DNA of 22,496 nt from a virus. Below the pieces are notes generated by a model. The model did no database searches. It saw nothing but the letters and a program-made list of their open reading frames with translations, and had not been told where the DNA came from. The position numbers and the translations under genes were made by a program. Positions 1 to 8,288 of this stretch are shown in pieces. Positions within the stretch are counted from its first letter, which is position 1, and each line of letters opens with the position of its first letter. The stretch is from the IMG/VR virus record IMGVR_UViG_3300042301_000999, positions 1 through 22,496 of that record; one strand, given 5' to 3'.

Positions 1-843
1 CTTATTTAAAAAACCTTTTCCAGGAACGATTAACGATGGCTCATTGTTTGCATTAGGGATAATCTTTGTTACACCAGAGGCGCCAAAGACTAATGGAACG
101 CTTGTATTTTTTGCAATTAAAGAATTGTTGTATGCAAGATAATATGCAGTGTCTGTTGAACTTCCATATGCCGATGCTGCAATTCCATCTGATGCATCAA
201 TAGCAATTGTTGCTGGAACTGTTGTTGGCTCTACTCCAAGAGAGTTTGTATGAAATTCTTCAGCCCATTGACCAACAGTTATTCCATTAAGATAAAACTG
301 ATAGTCTTCTGTATTGTCTCCACCTAAAGTTGTTGTTATTTTTACTACTACACGGAAGTCTGTATTCTCATCTGGTATTTCAAATGTTCCAGAAACAAAA
401 CCCCAACTCTGAAATAGTTCAGTATTAAAAGTATTAAATTTTTGAACAATTGCAGATGTCGTAGTATCTGTATATTCATATCCAATAGAAACAGATTGAA
501 GGTATACGCTATTAGAATAAAAATATCCACCCACAGAAAATGTTCCAAGAGTTGAGTTTAAATTTTGAAAGTTTAGGAGGTTAGGACTAATGCATATAAT
601 ATCGTTAGTCTGTCCTGCTGGAACACTACCTTCTAAAATTGTTGTAATGCTATCGCCAAAAGGTTGTCCAGCAAATCCAACACTTGCTTCTGCTGTTCCG
701 CCAGTAACAACCCATTCAGACTCTATGTCCCGTTGCTGCTCTGTAATCAAACTTATATAGTCTGCTTGATCGTCAAGCGCCCAAAGAACTAGTGGGTGCT
801 CAGAAAATATCTTTTCTGCATATAAATTTGATGGATTAGACAT
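1..843 (-). CDS. LamG-like phage structural (tail) protein, C-terminus cut by window edge
   Basis: The frame is open from the ATG at 843 to base 1, giving 281 codons without a stop, so the protein continues beyond the window. The N-terminus carries an HPLVLWALDD motif (residues 16-25), which in my recollection opens many actinophage structural proteins with concanavalin-A/LamG-like lectin folds. The rest is Ser/Thr/Asn/Gly-rich and beta-rich, with a stretch around residues 165-200 (FRVVVKITTT, DYQFYLNG) resembling the LamG 'fylNG' strand. A strong AGGAG lies 7 nt before the start, with an extended -10 (TGCTATAAT) just upstream. It follows the adenosyltransferase by 34 nt. The role is probably a tail or fibre protein that binds glycans. 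The fold call rests on recognition rather than a search. Confidence 0.72.
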   Translation of the reverse strand, partial: MSNPSNLYAEKIFSEHPLVLWALDDQADYISLITEQQRDIESEWVVTGGTAEASVGFAGQPFGDSITTILEGSVPAGQTNDIICISPNLLNFQNLNSTLGTFSVGGYFYSNSVYLQSVSIGYEYTDTTTSAIVQKFNTFNTELFQSWGFVSGTFEIPDENTDFRVVVKITTTLGGDNTEDYQFYLNGITVGQWAEEFHTNSLGVEPTTVPATIAIDASDGIAASAYGSSTDTAYYLAYNNSLIAKNTSVPLVFGASGVTKIIPNANNEPSLIVPGKGFLNK

Positions 844-860
844 TTATCTCCTATCCCCTT

Positions 861-869
861 ATTATAGCA
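861..869 (-). promoter_or_regulatory. Extended -10 promoter (TGCTATAAT) for the LamG-like gene
   Basis: The reverse strand reads TGCTATAAT in the 34-nt gap between the adenosyltransferase stop and the LamG-like start. Initiation would fall near 854, leaving a short leader that contains AGGAG. The structural gene may therefore be expressed independently of the cobalamin genes upstream. Confidence 0.55.
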
Positions 870-877
870 GTATCAGA

Positions 878-1372
878 TTAATTTTTTGGAACCCATAACT
901 TTTCATTACCCTTGTTATGGTATCTTGCCATTACGAAGAGCAAGTCTGAAAGCCTGTTTAGATATTTTGCAATATTTGGATTTAGACCATCTATTTTCCA
1001 AACCTGACGTTCTGCCCTTCTCACAATAGTTCTTGCATTGTGCAAAGGGCCTGTAGGCAAAACAAAAGAATGAAGTGGCTCAAGGTATTCGTTGTAATCA
1101 TCAATTATATTTTCTAAGTGAGTAATTCTATCTTCTGATATTGTTATTGTTGGGGCACCAGATAACTCTGCACCAAGATCAAATAAATCACTTTGGATTC
1201 TGTCTATGATGTCATTATGATATTCCGTCGCCATTCCAATAGCGGAGTTGGCTTCATCTACTGCACCTATTGCTTCAATTAAAGAACTGCTTTTGTCTAT
1301 TCTTTCATTTGTAGCGGTAGAGGTTTTTCCATCATCGCCAGTCTTTGTATAAATACGAGTTAAGTGAACCAT
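878..1372 (-). CDS. ATP:cob(I)alamin adenosyltransferase, PduO/MMAB type
   Basis: Transfers the 5'-deoxyadenosyl group of ATP to cob(I)alamin, making adenosylcobalamin in the cytoplasm. Family signatures are all present: N-terminal RIYTKTGDDGKT (residues 6-17, ATP-binding), EAIGAVDEANSAIG (33-46), the ATP-contacting HNARTIVRRAER (about 111-122) and YLNRLSDLLFVMAR (about 137-150). At 164 aa it is somewhat shorter than the usual 180-190 aa. The ATG overlaps the stop of the preceding 54-aa gene (TAATG), indicating coupled translation. Two genes upstream in the same direction is an adenosylcobalamin-dependent ribonucleotide reductase, so its product is the cofactor that enzyme needs. Family assignment is firm; activity in infected cells is inference. 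Confidence 0.93.
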   Translation of the reverse strand: MVHLTRIYTKTGDDGKTSTATNERIDKSSSLIEAIGAVDEANSAIGMATEYHNDIIDRIQSDLFDLGAELSGAPTITISEDRITHLENIIDDYNEYLEPLHSFVLPTGPLHNARTIVRRAERQVWKIDGLNPNIAKYLNRLSDLLFVMARYHNKGNEKLWVPKN

Positions 1373-1536
1373 TAGTGCCCTGTCAAAGAACGCCAGATAT
1401 CAACTGTAATACTGTTGGCTATATAAAGTCCAACCAAATTTATAACCAATTGAAATGCGTACTCAATTTTAGTAGGTTTCTTTTTTTGTAACGGAAACTC
1501 TATAACATTATCTAATTCTTTATAGGCTAATCTCAT
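1372..1536 (-). CDS. 54-aa small protein with one hydrophobic segment, embedded in the cobalamin module
   Basis: The reverse-strand ATG at 1536 overlaps the stop of the DUF4430-like gene (ATGA), and its TAA at 1372-1374 overlaps the adenosyltransferase start (TAATG). It is therefore locked into the operon by overlaps at both ends. The product begins MRLAYKELDNVIEF, has a basic stretch (LQKKKPTK) and then a hydrophobic segment (YAFQLVINLVGLYIANSI), consistent with one membrane span. I do not recognise a family. The position suggests a membrane partner of the neighbouring secreted protein or of cobalamin handling, but this is inference. Automated callers may miss it because of its size. Confidence 0.6.
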   Translation of the reverse strand: MRLAYKELDNVIEFPLQKKKPTKIEYAFQLVINLVGLYIANSITVDIWRSLTGH

Positions 1537-1988
1537 GGAAATATTAACTCTCCTTTAGGACCAGTCCAAACCAATCCAACTGAGTCTCCTAGATTTAAAT
1601 ATTGTTGATCTATGGCAAGTTGTCCCCAACCCCACTCATTACGTGGAAATGGAATAACTTGTTTTTCTTTAATAATAATTGCCCAATACGCTTCTGCGGG
1701 TGGCATAACTTCACAAGACTCTGCCTTTTCATCTGGCAAACCATTAACTCTACAAACCACACCAAGTCCATACTTTTTAGTACCTTCTATTTTAAGGTTG
1801 GCTTGTTCTAAAACATCTAAAGCAAGAATGCTGCTAGATGATTCTACACATTTTTCTAACTTTGTTTGATTATCTAAAACTCCATAATCAACATAAAGAT
1901 TTATACAGTTGTCATCTGGTTTGTTTATAACAAACAGTGTTGCTCCAACTGCTATAAAGATTCCTAATGATGCTAGTATTTTTTTCAT
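1533..1988 (-). CDS. Secreted or membrane-anchored DUF4430-like (transcobalamin C-terminal-like) protein
   Basis: 151 aa. An N-terminal Lys-Lys plus hydrophobic segment (residues 2-21) looks like a signal peptide or anchor, with no lipobox seen. The mature part has LYVDYGVL (31-38), an LDVLEQANL helix (57-65), VVCRVNGLPDE (77-87), MPPAEAYWAI (95-104), a Trp-Gly-Trp segment (119-121) and GDSVGLVW (134-141). This order matches the DUF4430 domain, related to the C-terminal domain of transcobalamin/intrinsic factor and found beside cobalamin uptake genes in Actinobacteria. Four cysteines (28, 47, 79, 92) could form two disulfides. GGGGGA precedes the ATG, overlapping the end of the reductase gene 10 nt upstream. 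Cobalamin binding is inferred from fold resemblance and neighbours. Confidence 0.7.
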   Translation of the reverse strand: MKKILASLGIFIAVGATLFVINKPDDNCINLYVDYGVLDNQTKLEKCVESSSSILALDVLEQANLKIEGTKKYGLGVVCRVNGLPDEKAESCEVMPPAEAYWAIIIKEKQVIPFPRNEWGWGQLAIDQQYLNLGDSVGLVWTGPKGELIFP

Positions 1989-1998
1989 TTTATCCCCC

Positions 1999-4029
1999 TT
2001 AGTATAATTTTATCTCACAAGCGTCTGTACTGCAATAGGCTTCACCTTGTGCTTCTAGATTTTCTACTCCATCATAGATAGCAGACCAGTCAATCTTTGC
2101 AATTTTGCCTACGTAAGAATTGTATTCTTCTTTTGTAATATTGTTATATGGTTGTTGTGGAAATGTTTCATTGCCCATTGGCAAAAATGAAACAGCCTTT
2201 AGTTCTCCTTCATAAAGATGAAGTGCTGGAGCCACATGTTTAGTTTCTGTTTCTTTGTCAAAAGACAAGGTTACGGATACACCATTGTCAGACCAGTATT
2301 TTTGAGCGGTAGCAGCCAAACCAATCTTTTCAAAAAGACTTACATCCTTTTCAGAACGTGGATGTCCAGATGCTACTGGGAAATATACTACTGAAGTATT
2401 GGCAGAAACTAGGTCTGCTTCAACTTTATACCCTGCTGCTTTAAATAAATGAAGCATTGGATCTGTATTTCCAAACCTTATAGCACGTAGATAAAATGCT
2501 CCTCCTGGACCCCAATGAACTCCTGGTGTTGCACCAGATAGTAGTGACACAGAGCCTGAAGGTTTGACGGTAGTTACACGAATTGATTCACGTACACATA
2601 ACCATTCTGAATATGAATGATCATATGATCTAATTTTTTTATACCCTTCGTCCATCCATTCACGAACTGCTGGCATACCTTTTGTATCTGCAAAAGATGC
2701 AATACCAGTTAAAGATGTTCCAATACGACGATTACGTTGCATAATGCCATTTGTGGTTTGCCAATGCGTTGGCATCAAGGTTACAGTTTTTCCATATAGA
2801 TACGCAAACTTTAGTGTACGAAGAAAATCTTCTTTATCTTCATGACGGTTTAAGTGAACTTCTACTAATGTACATAGTTCGTATGACTCTAATGGTTGCT
2901 CTGCACATGGATTAAAACCCATTACACGATAATCTTTTCCATCTGGTGCATCTGCAAGTCTTCCATAATTACGAGCAACATCAAGCCAAATAAATCCTGG
3001 TTCTCCATTATCTGCAATTAAGTCAACATAGTCTTCATAGTTTGTTCCAACTTTTGCAGCAATAGAGTTATTAGACATCCAAGCCCATCCTGGATTTTTT
3101 GGATCATAGGAGTTACGCTCTGGAAAAACCTCTGCATTTTTTAAATTACTAAAGTCTTTATCTTCAGGATTACCTAAAGCGAGGGTAGCAGAACGACGAA
3201 CATTACCAGAAACAACGCAGGTACCAATAAGGTTTACAATATCTACTATTGCACGAGAATCAAACTTATCCCCTCCTCTAGATCCTACTATTTTTGTAAT
3301 ACGGTTATGTAAATCTATTAATGGTGCTGGACCACTGGCTACCCCACCAAAACCCTTAATGGGTGCCCCTAAAGGCCTAATTAGGTCATATGTAAACTGC
3401 TGTATAGGTTGGTTTGGGCGAAGGTATGAATTTATTAATAGCCTTACTGATTCAACCCAGCCTTCTCTAGTATCAGGAATTTCATATACTGATGGTGGCT
3501 CTGTTGGATCACAAATTAGCATTTCTTTTTCTTGTCCCAGAGTATCAAACCCTACACCTATACCCAGCATTAATGCATCCATAACCCATGCAAACAATGC
3601 TCCTGGATCATTACGATCAATATCACGAGTAGATACCATTGCACAATTTTGCAGAGAAGCAGAGTTACGCTTATCCATAGTCATAGGAGTTCCAAATGCC
3701 CATAGACCACGTCCTGGTGGTGTCCACTTTAATTCAAACATTCTTTGGAAGGCTTCTTGGGCAGATTTTTGAGCCTTGTTATCGTTCCAAGGTAAACGAT
3801 TTTCTTTAGCATGATTTTTTTGGACTGAATACATACCCTCAATTACACGCTTACAAACCTCATACCATCTTTCTTTTGTTCCATCTTCTTTCATACGTGA
3901 ATAGGTGCGTATGAAGGTTACCTCTCCAAGAGAGTTTGATCCAGCGTCTGAGAATCCAAATGGGGGTGGGGTGTCTTTGTATTTTGCTACGAAGTCCTCT
4001 AGTAAACGAAAAGAAAAAGTATCTGACAT
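1999..4029 (-). CDS. nrdJ: Adenosylcobalamin-dependent class II ribonucleotide reductase (monomeric RTPR type)
   Basis: 676 aa; reduces ribonucleotides (triphosphates in the characterised Lactobacillus leichmannii enzyme, 739 aa) to deoxyribonucleotides using a B12-generated thiyl radical. Visible active site: redox Cys129 (LQNCAMV), GFNPCAE with Asn373, radical Cys375 and Glu377, the second redox Cys386 (ELCTL), and the C-terminal re-reducing pair Cys666/Cys671 (CSTDAC) near the end. PDTREGW (185-191), GFGGVASGP (226-234), NVRRSATLALG (276-286) and TTVKPSGSVSLLSGA (486-500) also match the family. No ATP-cone or NrdB-like partner is seen, as expected for class II. A GGA-type weak RBS precedes the ATG; a promoter and an upstream terminator separate it from the tail fibre gene. 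It leads the cobalamin operon and supplies dNTPs for phage replication. Confidence 0.95.
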   Translation of the reverse strand: MSDTFSFRLLEDFVAKYKDTPPPFGFSDAGSNSLGEVTFIRTYSRMKEDGTKERWYEVCKRVIEGMYSVQKNHAKENRLPWNDNKAQKSAQEAFQRMFELKWTPPGRGLWAFGTPMTMDKRNSASLQNCAMVSTRDIDRNDPGALFAWVMDALMLGIGVGFDTLGQEKEMLICDPTEPPSVYEIPDTREGWVESVRLLINSYLRPNQPIQQFTYDLIRPLGAPIKGFGGVASGPAPLIDLHNRITKIVGSRGGDKFDSRAIVDIVNLIGTCVVSGNVRRSATLALGNPEDKDFSNLKNAEVFPERNSYDPKNPGWAWMSNNSIAAKVGTNYEDYVDLIADNGEPGFIWLDVARNYGRLADAPDGKDYRVMGFNPCAEQPLESYELCTLVEVHLNRHEDKEDFLRTLKFAYLYGKTVTLMPTHWQTTNGIMQRNRRIGTSLTGIASFADTKGMPAVREWMDEGYKKIRSYDHSYSEWLCVRESIRVTTVKPSGSVSLLSGATPGVHWGPGGAFYLRAIRFGNTDPMLHLFKAAGYKVEADLVSANTSVVYFPVASGHPRSEKDVSLFEKIGLAATAQKYWSDNGVSVTLSFDKETETKHVAPALHLYEGELKAVSFLPMGNETFPQQPYNNITKEEYNSYVGKIAKIDWSAIYDGVENLEAQGEAYCSTDACEIKLY

Positions 4030-4090
4030 AAAATTTCCAACTTTCTAATAAAAATATGATAAGTACTTTAAGAATTATAAAGTAGTGTTA

Positions 4091-4099
4091 AGTATATCA
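4091..4099 (-). promoter_or_regulatory. Extended -10 promoter (TGATATACT) for the reductase operon
   Basis: The reverse strand carries TGATATACT about 62 nt before the reductase start. A second TATAAT lies at 4074-4079 and could be an alternative start point. Both sit after the terminator at 4107-4137, so the reductase and cobalamin genes form their own transcription unit. Confidence 0.5.
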
Positions 4100-4106
4100 T
4101 AACTTT

Positions 4107-4137
4107 AAAAAGAAAAACACGCCTGGTTAAGACGTGT
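4107..4137 (-). terminator. Rho-independent terminator of the tail-fibre operon
   Basis: On the reverse strand an 8-bp stem (ACACGTCT with AGGCGTGT, one G-U pair) closes a 5-nt loop and is followed by TTTTTCTTTTT. It lies about 40 nt after the end of the 590-aa fibre gene and before the reductase promoter. Confidence 0.85.
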
Positions 4138-4179
4138 AAATCTTTACTTTAGAGTTAGTGCTTTGTTTTTTATAAAGTG

Positions 4180-5952
4180 CTATGCACCAATTAGCATCAT
4201 TTCGCTAAATGCTGCTCCTGCTGCAGGTGTTGACCATGATAATGCACCAGAACCATCCGTTGATAGAGTTTGTCCACTTGTTCCGTCTGCTGCAGGTAAT
4301 GTCCAAATTTTATTTGTAGTAACAGTGCCTGGTGCTTTAAAACCAACATAGTGAGTTGAATCTGTATCTGCTAATCTAAGTTCTGCTGTAGCATTAAGAG
4401 TAAGCGCTGTTGTTGCTACTGCACTTGCTAAAGTTTTATTTGTAAGAGTTTCGCTACCCGCTAAAGATGCAAGGTCAGCATCACTAACTGCAGTATTTAA
4501 TTCAGCCAGAGTTGAAGTAATTGTATTTGAGCCAAGAGATATTGACTTATTTGTAAGCGTATCTGTGGTCGCACGTCCTACTAATGTATCTGTGCTGGTT
4601 GGTAAGGTTAGAGTTCCAGTATTAGAAATACTAGAAATAACTGGAGTTGTTAAAGTTTTATTGGTAAGGGTTTCAGATACATCTTTAAGAGCAGTTCCAT
4701 TCATAGAGTATGACTTACCAGAAGCAAGGTTGATGTGTTCTGAAGAAGTCCAAGAGTCTGTAGCGTCTACCCAGTTAAAGGTTTTATCTGTTGCTCCCTT
4801 TAATGTTATACCGCCACCATCTGCAGTTGTATCTGTTGGTGTCTCAACATCTGCAAGAACAATGTTTTTGTCTTCAACAACTAAGTTGGTTGAGTTAATA
4901 TTTGTTGTTGTACCATTAACTGTTAGGTTACCAGAAAGAGTTAGGTCTGTTCCTGATACCGCTCCAGTAAATGTTGCTCCAGATAAGGCTGCTACGTTTG
5001 CTGCTAAAGCAAGCGTTCCTGTTCCATCTGGAAGAGTGATAGTTCTATCAGCAGTTGGTTCACCAGCCTGTAAAGTTGTTTCAAATTCATCTGCTGTTGT
5101 ACCTTCAAAAATAATATTGTGTGGTGAAGGAAGATAAATACCATGGATTGTTGGTGTTTGTCCAGTAGCAGTAATCGTTGGTCCATTGATTGTTGGAGTA
5201 GTTAGAGTCTTATTTGTAAGTGTTTCTGTTTTTGAAGCAGTTGACTTATCATCTAGTTGTGTCTGAATTGCAGAAGTAACACCATTTAGGTATCCAATTT
5301 CTGTATCTGAAACATCTGCAACTCTAAGTTGAACCGTTCCTGTTTCATCTGGGAAAGTAATAGTGCGATCAGCGGTTGGATCTCCTGCTGAAAGGGTAAG
5401 TTCATGAGCATCTGCTGTTGTACCTTCAAGCACGATAGAAGCATCTGAAATTGTAAGTCCTGAAACTACTGGGCTTGTTAAAGTTTTGTTTGTAAGAGTT
5501 TCTGATCCAGCAATTGTAGCAAAATCTGCATCTGACATTGCTGAGTTAAATTCAGCCTTTGTGCCAGTTATAGTATTTGTTGCTAATGAAACTGATTTGT
5601 TTGAAAGTGTGTTTGTTGATGATGCTGTTACTGTAATGTCACTTGTAAGTGCTACAGTTCCAGTAGCATCAGGAAAAGTAATTGTACGATCAGCGGTTGG
5701 GTCTGTTACTTGAAGAGTAGTTTCGTAAGAGTCAGCGGTAGCACCTTCAAAAATAATACTTGTGCCAAAAGAAGGATTAACTGTAGAGTTAGTGTCAGCA
5801 AAATAGTCTAAGTCTGCCCAGTGGTTTGTTCCATCACCAATTTTAAATTTATTGGTATCTGATTCCCAACCCATTTCGCCAGCATTTAGTACTGGGTTTG
5901 CAGAAGTCCATTGTGAGGCAGTTCCTCTGCGCTGTTGCATTCTTGTTGCCAT
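4180..5952 (-). CDS. Long repetitive tail fibre protein with Mtd-like N-terminal domain
   Basis: 590 aa. Residues 5-50 (QQRRGTASQW, GEMGWESDTNKFKIGDG) match the N-terminal domain of phage major-tropism-determinant-type fibre proteins. The shaft repeats a unit ending in PTADRTITFPDATGTVAL at about residues 66-103, 173-210 and 279-317, with ETLTNKTL linkers at about 151, 243, 427 and 501. A block at about 341-420 (NGTTTNINST, DKNIVLADVETP, GATDKTFNWVDATDSW) is nearly the same as one in the 601-aa fibre gene, which suggests recombination. The C-terminus ends with an Ala/Gly segment and FSEMMLIGA. AAGGAG lies before the start and a TGTTATAAT promoter just upstream. It probably forms a trimeric host-binding fibre. 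Confidence 0.85.
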   Translation of the reverse strand: MATRMQQRRGTASQWTSANPVLNAGEMGWESDTNKFKIGDGTNHWADLDYFADTNSTVNPSFGTSIIFEGATADSYETTLQVTDPTADRTITFPDATGTVALTSDITVTASSTNTLSNKSVSLATNTITGTKAEFNSAMSDADFATIAGSETLTNKTLTSPVVSGLTISDASIVLEGTTADAHELTLSAGDPTADRTITFPDETGTVQLRVADVSDTEIGYLNGVTSAIQTQLDDKSTASKTETLTNKTLTTPTINGPTITATGQTPTIHGIYLPSPHNIIFEGTTADEFETTLQAGEPTADRTITLPDGTGTLALAANVAALSGATFTGAVSGTDLTLSGNLTVNGTTTNINSTNLVVEDKNIVLADVETPTDTTADGGGITLKGATDKTFNWVDATDSWTSSEHINLASGKSYSMNGTALKDVSETLTNKTLTTPVISSISNTGTLTLPTSTDTLVGRATTDTLTNKSISLGSNTITSTLAELNTAVSDADLASLAGSETLTNKTLASAVATTALTLNATAELRLADTDSTHYVGFKAPGTVTTNKIWTLPAADGTSGQTLSTDGSGALSWSTPAAGAAFSEMMLIGA

Positions 5953-5976
5953 TTACGACTCCTTATACTTAGTTAT

Positions 5977-5985
5977 ATTATAACA
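5977..5985 (-). promoter_or_regulatory. Extended -10 promoter (TGTTATAAT) for the 590-aa fibre gene
   Basis: The reverse strand reads TGTTATAAT 24 nt before the fibre start, giving a leader of about 18 nt that includes an AAGGAG ribosome binding site. Confidence 0.55.
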
Positions 5986-5990
5986 GATAA

Positions 5991-6449
5991 TTAGTTAAAG
6001 TTATCTGTTGAAAATCCACCATCAAAAGTTGCTTCAAATTCTGATGTATTGTAAAACCCTGCACTTACAAGAACACCTGGTTCGTTGTATGCTCCACCAC
6101 TAATGAATGTGCTTACAACAAGTCCTGTTCCATCAATAGATGTATCGTGAATATGATCTTGTAGTGTTTCTGCATCTTCAAGTGTTGCAATTGGAAGCCA
6201 TTGATTACTATAGTAAACCTGTACACGCTCTGTTAATGTGTCAAACCATAAATCTCCATTGTCTGGAGAAACTGGCGCTGTTGAACTAACTGGAATTTGT
6301 GGTGATCCTACTGCGGTGTCTACATATAGTTTTGTTGCTGCATGTGTGTTTTGAGTAGGAGTGGCAACTGTAACAGTTCCTCCAAAAGTACCGCCTTGGG
6401 TTACGTCTAGCCCATGCTTTACTTTAAAATCTCTGTTAGTAGTTGCCAC
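5991..6449 (-). CDS. Short tail-fibre-related structural protein (GTG start)
   Basis: 152 aa starting at GTG, with AGAGG upstream. The N-terminus (ATTNRDFKVKHGLDVTQGG) resembles that of the 601-aa fibre (ATVTKDFRLKAGLVVEG), so both probably attach through the same kind of base. A central module NGDLWFDTLTERVQVYYSNQWLPI (about residues 64-87) is of the 'short beta-hairpin display' type common in phage fibres: a described DLWFD strand followed by YYSNQW. The C-terminus is Asn/Phe-rich. It lies between the two long fibres in the same direction with an 18-nt gap. Function beyond structural/fibre is not readable. Confidence 0.75.
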   Translation of the reverse strand: MATTNRDFKVKHGLDVTQGGTFGGTVTVATPTQNTHAATKLYVDTAVGSPQIPVSSTAPVSPDNGDLWFDTLTERVQVYYSNQWLPIATLEDAETLQDHIHDTSIDGTGLVVSTFISGGAYNEPGVLVSAGFYNTSEFEATFDGGFSTDNFN

Positions 6450-6467
6450 TTCCGACCTCTATTCTAG

Positions 6468-8273
6468 TTATGCTTCAATATAAATTTTGTGTACTTTAAC
6501 AGCGGTATCTGCTGATGCACCAGTTACCTGAAGAAGAACGTTTCCACCGCTATAAACAGCGTTGGTAGTTCCTAGTTCAGCATTACTGATTACGTCTGCA
6601 TACTCTGTTAAGTAAACACTATTATTGCCATCAACTGTAACAAGTACTTCAATTACTTCAATATCATTACCCTTTTTCATTTGTACGATATATTTAGCGC
6701 TTGAGTATGTTGTTGCTGACCAAGAGTCAATTGTAGTTGCTGAGGCTGAAGCGGTAGCAAGAGCAGAACCCATAAGGGCATCTGCAAAAGCAATGCTTGT
6801 CGCAGTTGCTGCACCAAGTACTGGAGTAACAAGAGTTGGTGTATTAGCAAATACTAGAGCATCAGTTCCTGTTTCGTCAGATATAACTCCTGCAAGTTCT
6901 GCAGATGTTGTTGCAGCCAGTGCTGAAATCTTGCTTGCTGTAGTAATACCATTTGTTACTGTTGCAGCATTTCCAGTGTACTGTGTTGCTGATAGAACTT
7001 CAGTTCCATTAATCTTTAATACCTTGCCAGAAGCAAGATCCATGTGCTCAGAAGATGTCCATGAATCAGTTGCATCTACCCAGTTAAAAGTCTTGTCTGT
7101 AGCACCCTTAAGTGTAAGGCCACCACCGTCTGCACCTGCATCAGAAGGAGTTGCTACTGAACCAAGAACAAGGTTCTTATCATCAATTGTAATTTCTGTT
7201 GAGTTAATTGTAGTTGTTGTACCGTTAACTGTTAGGTCCCCTGAAAGAACCAAAGATGTACCAGTTGCTGCACCAATGTTTGGTGTTACAAGTGTTGGGG
7301 TATTAGCAAAAACAAGTGCTCCAGTACCAGTTTCGTCAGAAATAACTCCTGCTAATTCTGCTGAAGTAGTTGCTGCAAATACATCTAACTTATTATTTGT
7401 AAGAGCAACAGTACCTGTAGCATCTGGCAAAGTAATAGTGCGATCTGCTGTAGGATCAGTTACTGTAATAGTTGTTTCATGAGCATCAGCAGTTGCACCT
7501 TCAAGAACGATTGAACCGTCTGAAAGTGTAAGTCCTGAAACTACTGGGCTTGTAAGGGTCTTGTTTGTAAGTGTCTGAGTGTTTGTTGTTCCAACCACCG
7601 CACCTGTTGCACCGTGTGCTTCTGTTGCGCCTGTGTGAGTTGTAAGGTCTGATGCTGAAGCCTTGTTTCCAAGATCAGTAGTAAGACCTGAAATCTTAGA
7701 CTGTGCAATTGCTGCAGCAGAATTAATGTCTGCATCTACAATTGTGTCATTAGCAATCATTGTTGATGTAACTGTTCCTGAGTCAGCCTGTGTTACGGCT
7801 GTTCCAGAAATTTTGCTAGCAGCAATCGCTGCAGATGCGTTGATGTCTGCATCAACAATAGTTCCATTTTCAATCATTGTGCTAGTTACTGTGCCTGAAT
7901 CACCAGTAGTAATTACAGTACCTGATACGTTAGGAAGTGTAATTGTACGGTCTGCTGTAGGATCGGTTACTGCAAGAGTTGTCTCATATGCATCGGCTGT
8001 TGCGCCTTCAAATACGATACTTTCTCCAAATACGCCAACTGCCTGTGGTGCAGCCCACTCAATGCCATTTGTTGCGCTTGAGTTTGCAGTAAGGATATAT
8101 CCATTTGTTCCTGCTGCTAAACGAGTAACTGCATCGTCTGCGCTACCTACAATTAAATCACCCTTAGCGTCTACAACGCCTGCTGTGATTACGTTCTTTC
8201 CATTAACGGTCGCAGTTGATCCTTCAACTACCAGTCCCGCTTTTAATCTAAAGTCTTTTGTTACTGTTGCCAT
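6468..8273 (-). CDS. Long repetitive tail fibre protein with cyanophage-like tip domain
   Basis: 601 aa. The shaft contains two copies of a unit with DPTADRTITLP (about residues 85-122 and 254-292), two copies of DSGTVTSTMI/DADIN/KISG (about 125-157 and 165-196), and two copies of AATTSAELAGVISDETGT/LVFANTPTLVTP (about 300-330 and 453-483). The block about 346-424 is nearly identical to one in the 590-aa fibre. The last 90 residues (SAKYIVQMKKGNDIE, VLVTVDGNNSVYLTEY) form a beta domain known to me from T4-like cyanophage fibres and also present in the next gene upstream. AAGGAGAT precedes the ATG. It is likely a trimeric receptor-binding fibre. Confidence 0.85.
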   Translation of the reverse strand: MATVTKDFRLKAGLVVEGSTATVNGKNVITAGVVDAKGDLIVGSADDAVTRLAAGTNGYILTANSSATNGIEWAAPQAVGVFGESIVFEGATADAYETTLAVTDPTADRTITLPNVSGTVITTGDSGTVTSTMIENGTIVDADINASAAIAASKISGTAVTQADSGTVTSTMIANDTIVDADINSAAAIAQSKISGLTTDLGNKASASDLTTHTGATEAHGATGAVVGTTNTQTLTNKTLTSPVVSGLTLSDGSIVLEGATADAHETTITVTDPTADRTITLPDATGTVALTNNKLDVFAATTSAELAGVISDETGTGALVFANTPTLVTPNIGAATGTSLVLSGDLTVNGTTTTINSTEITIDDKNLVLGSVATPSDAGADGGGLTLKGATDKTFNWVDATDSWTSSEHMDLASGKVLKINGTEVLSATQYTGNAATVTNGITTASKISALAATTSAELAGVISDETGTDALVFANTPTLVTPVLGAATATSIAFADALMGSALATASASATTIDSWSATTYSSAKYIVQMKKGNDIEVIEVLVTVDGNNSVYLTEYADVISNAELGTTNAVYSGGNVLLQVTGASADTAVKVHKIYIEA

Positions 8274-8288
8274 CTTATATCTCCTTGG

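Noticed and set aside
3359-3772. Plus-strand open frame of 137 aa inside the reductase gene
   Set aside because: Antisense to a strongly conserved enzyme with catalytic residues; no start context.
4565-5137. Plus-strand 190-aa frame opposite the 590-aa fibre
   Set aside because: Valine-rich shadow of Thr/Asn-rich repeats; no start signals.
6625-7482. Plus-strand open frame of 285 aa antisense to the 601-aa fibre gene
   Set aside because: Its Ala/Val/Ser-rich product mirrors the Thr/Ala-repeat fibre codons on the other strand, and there is no ribosome site or promoter.
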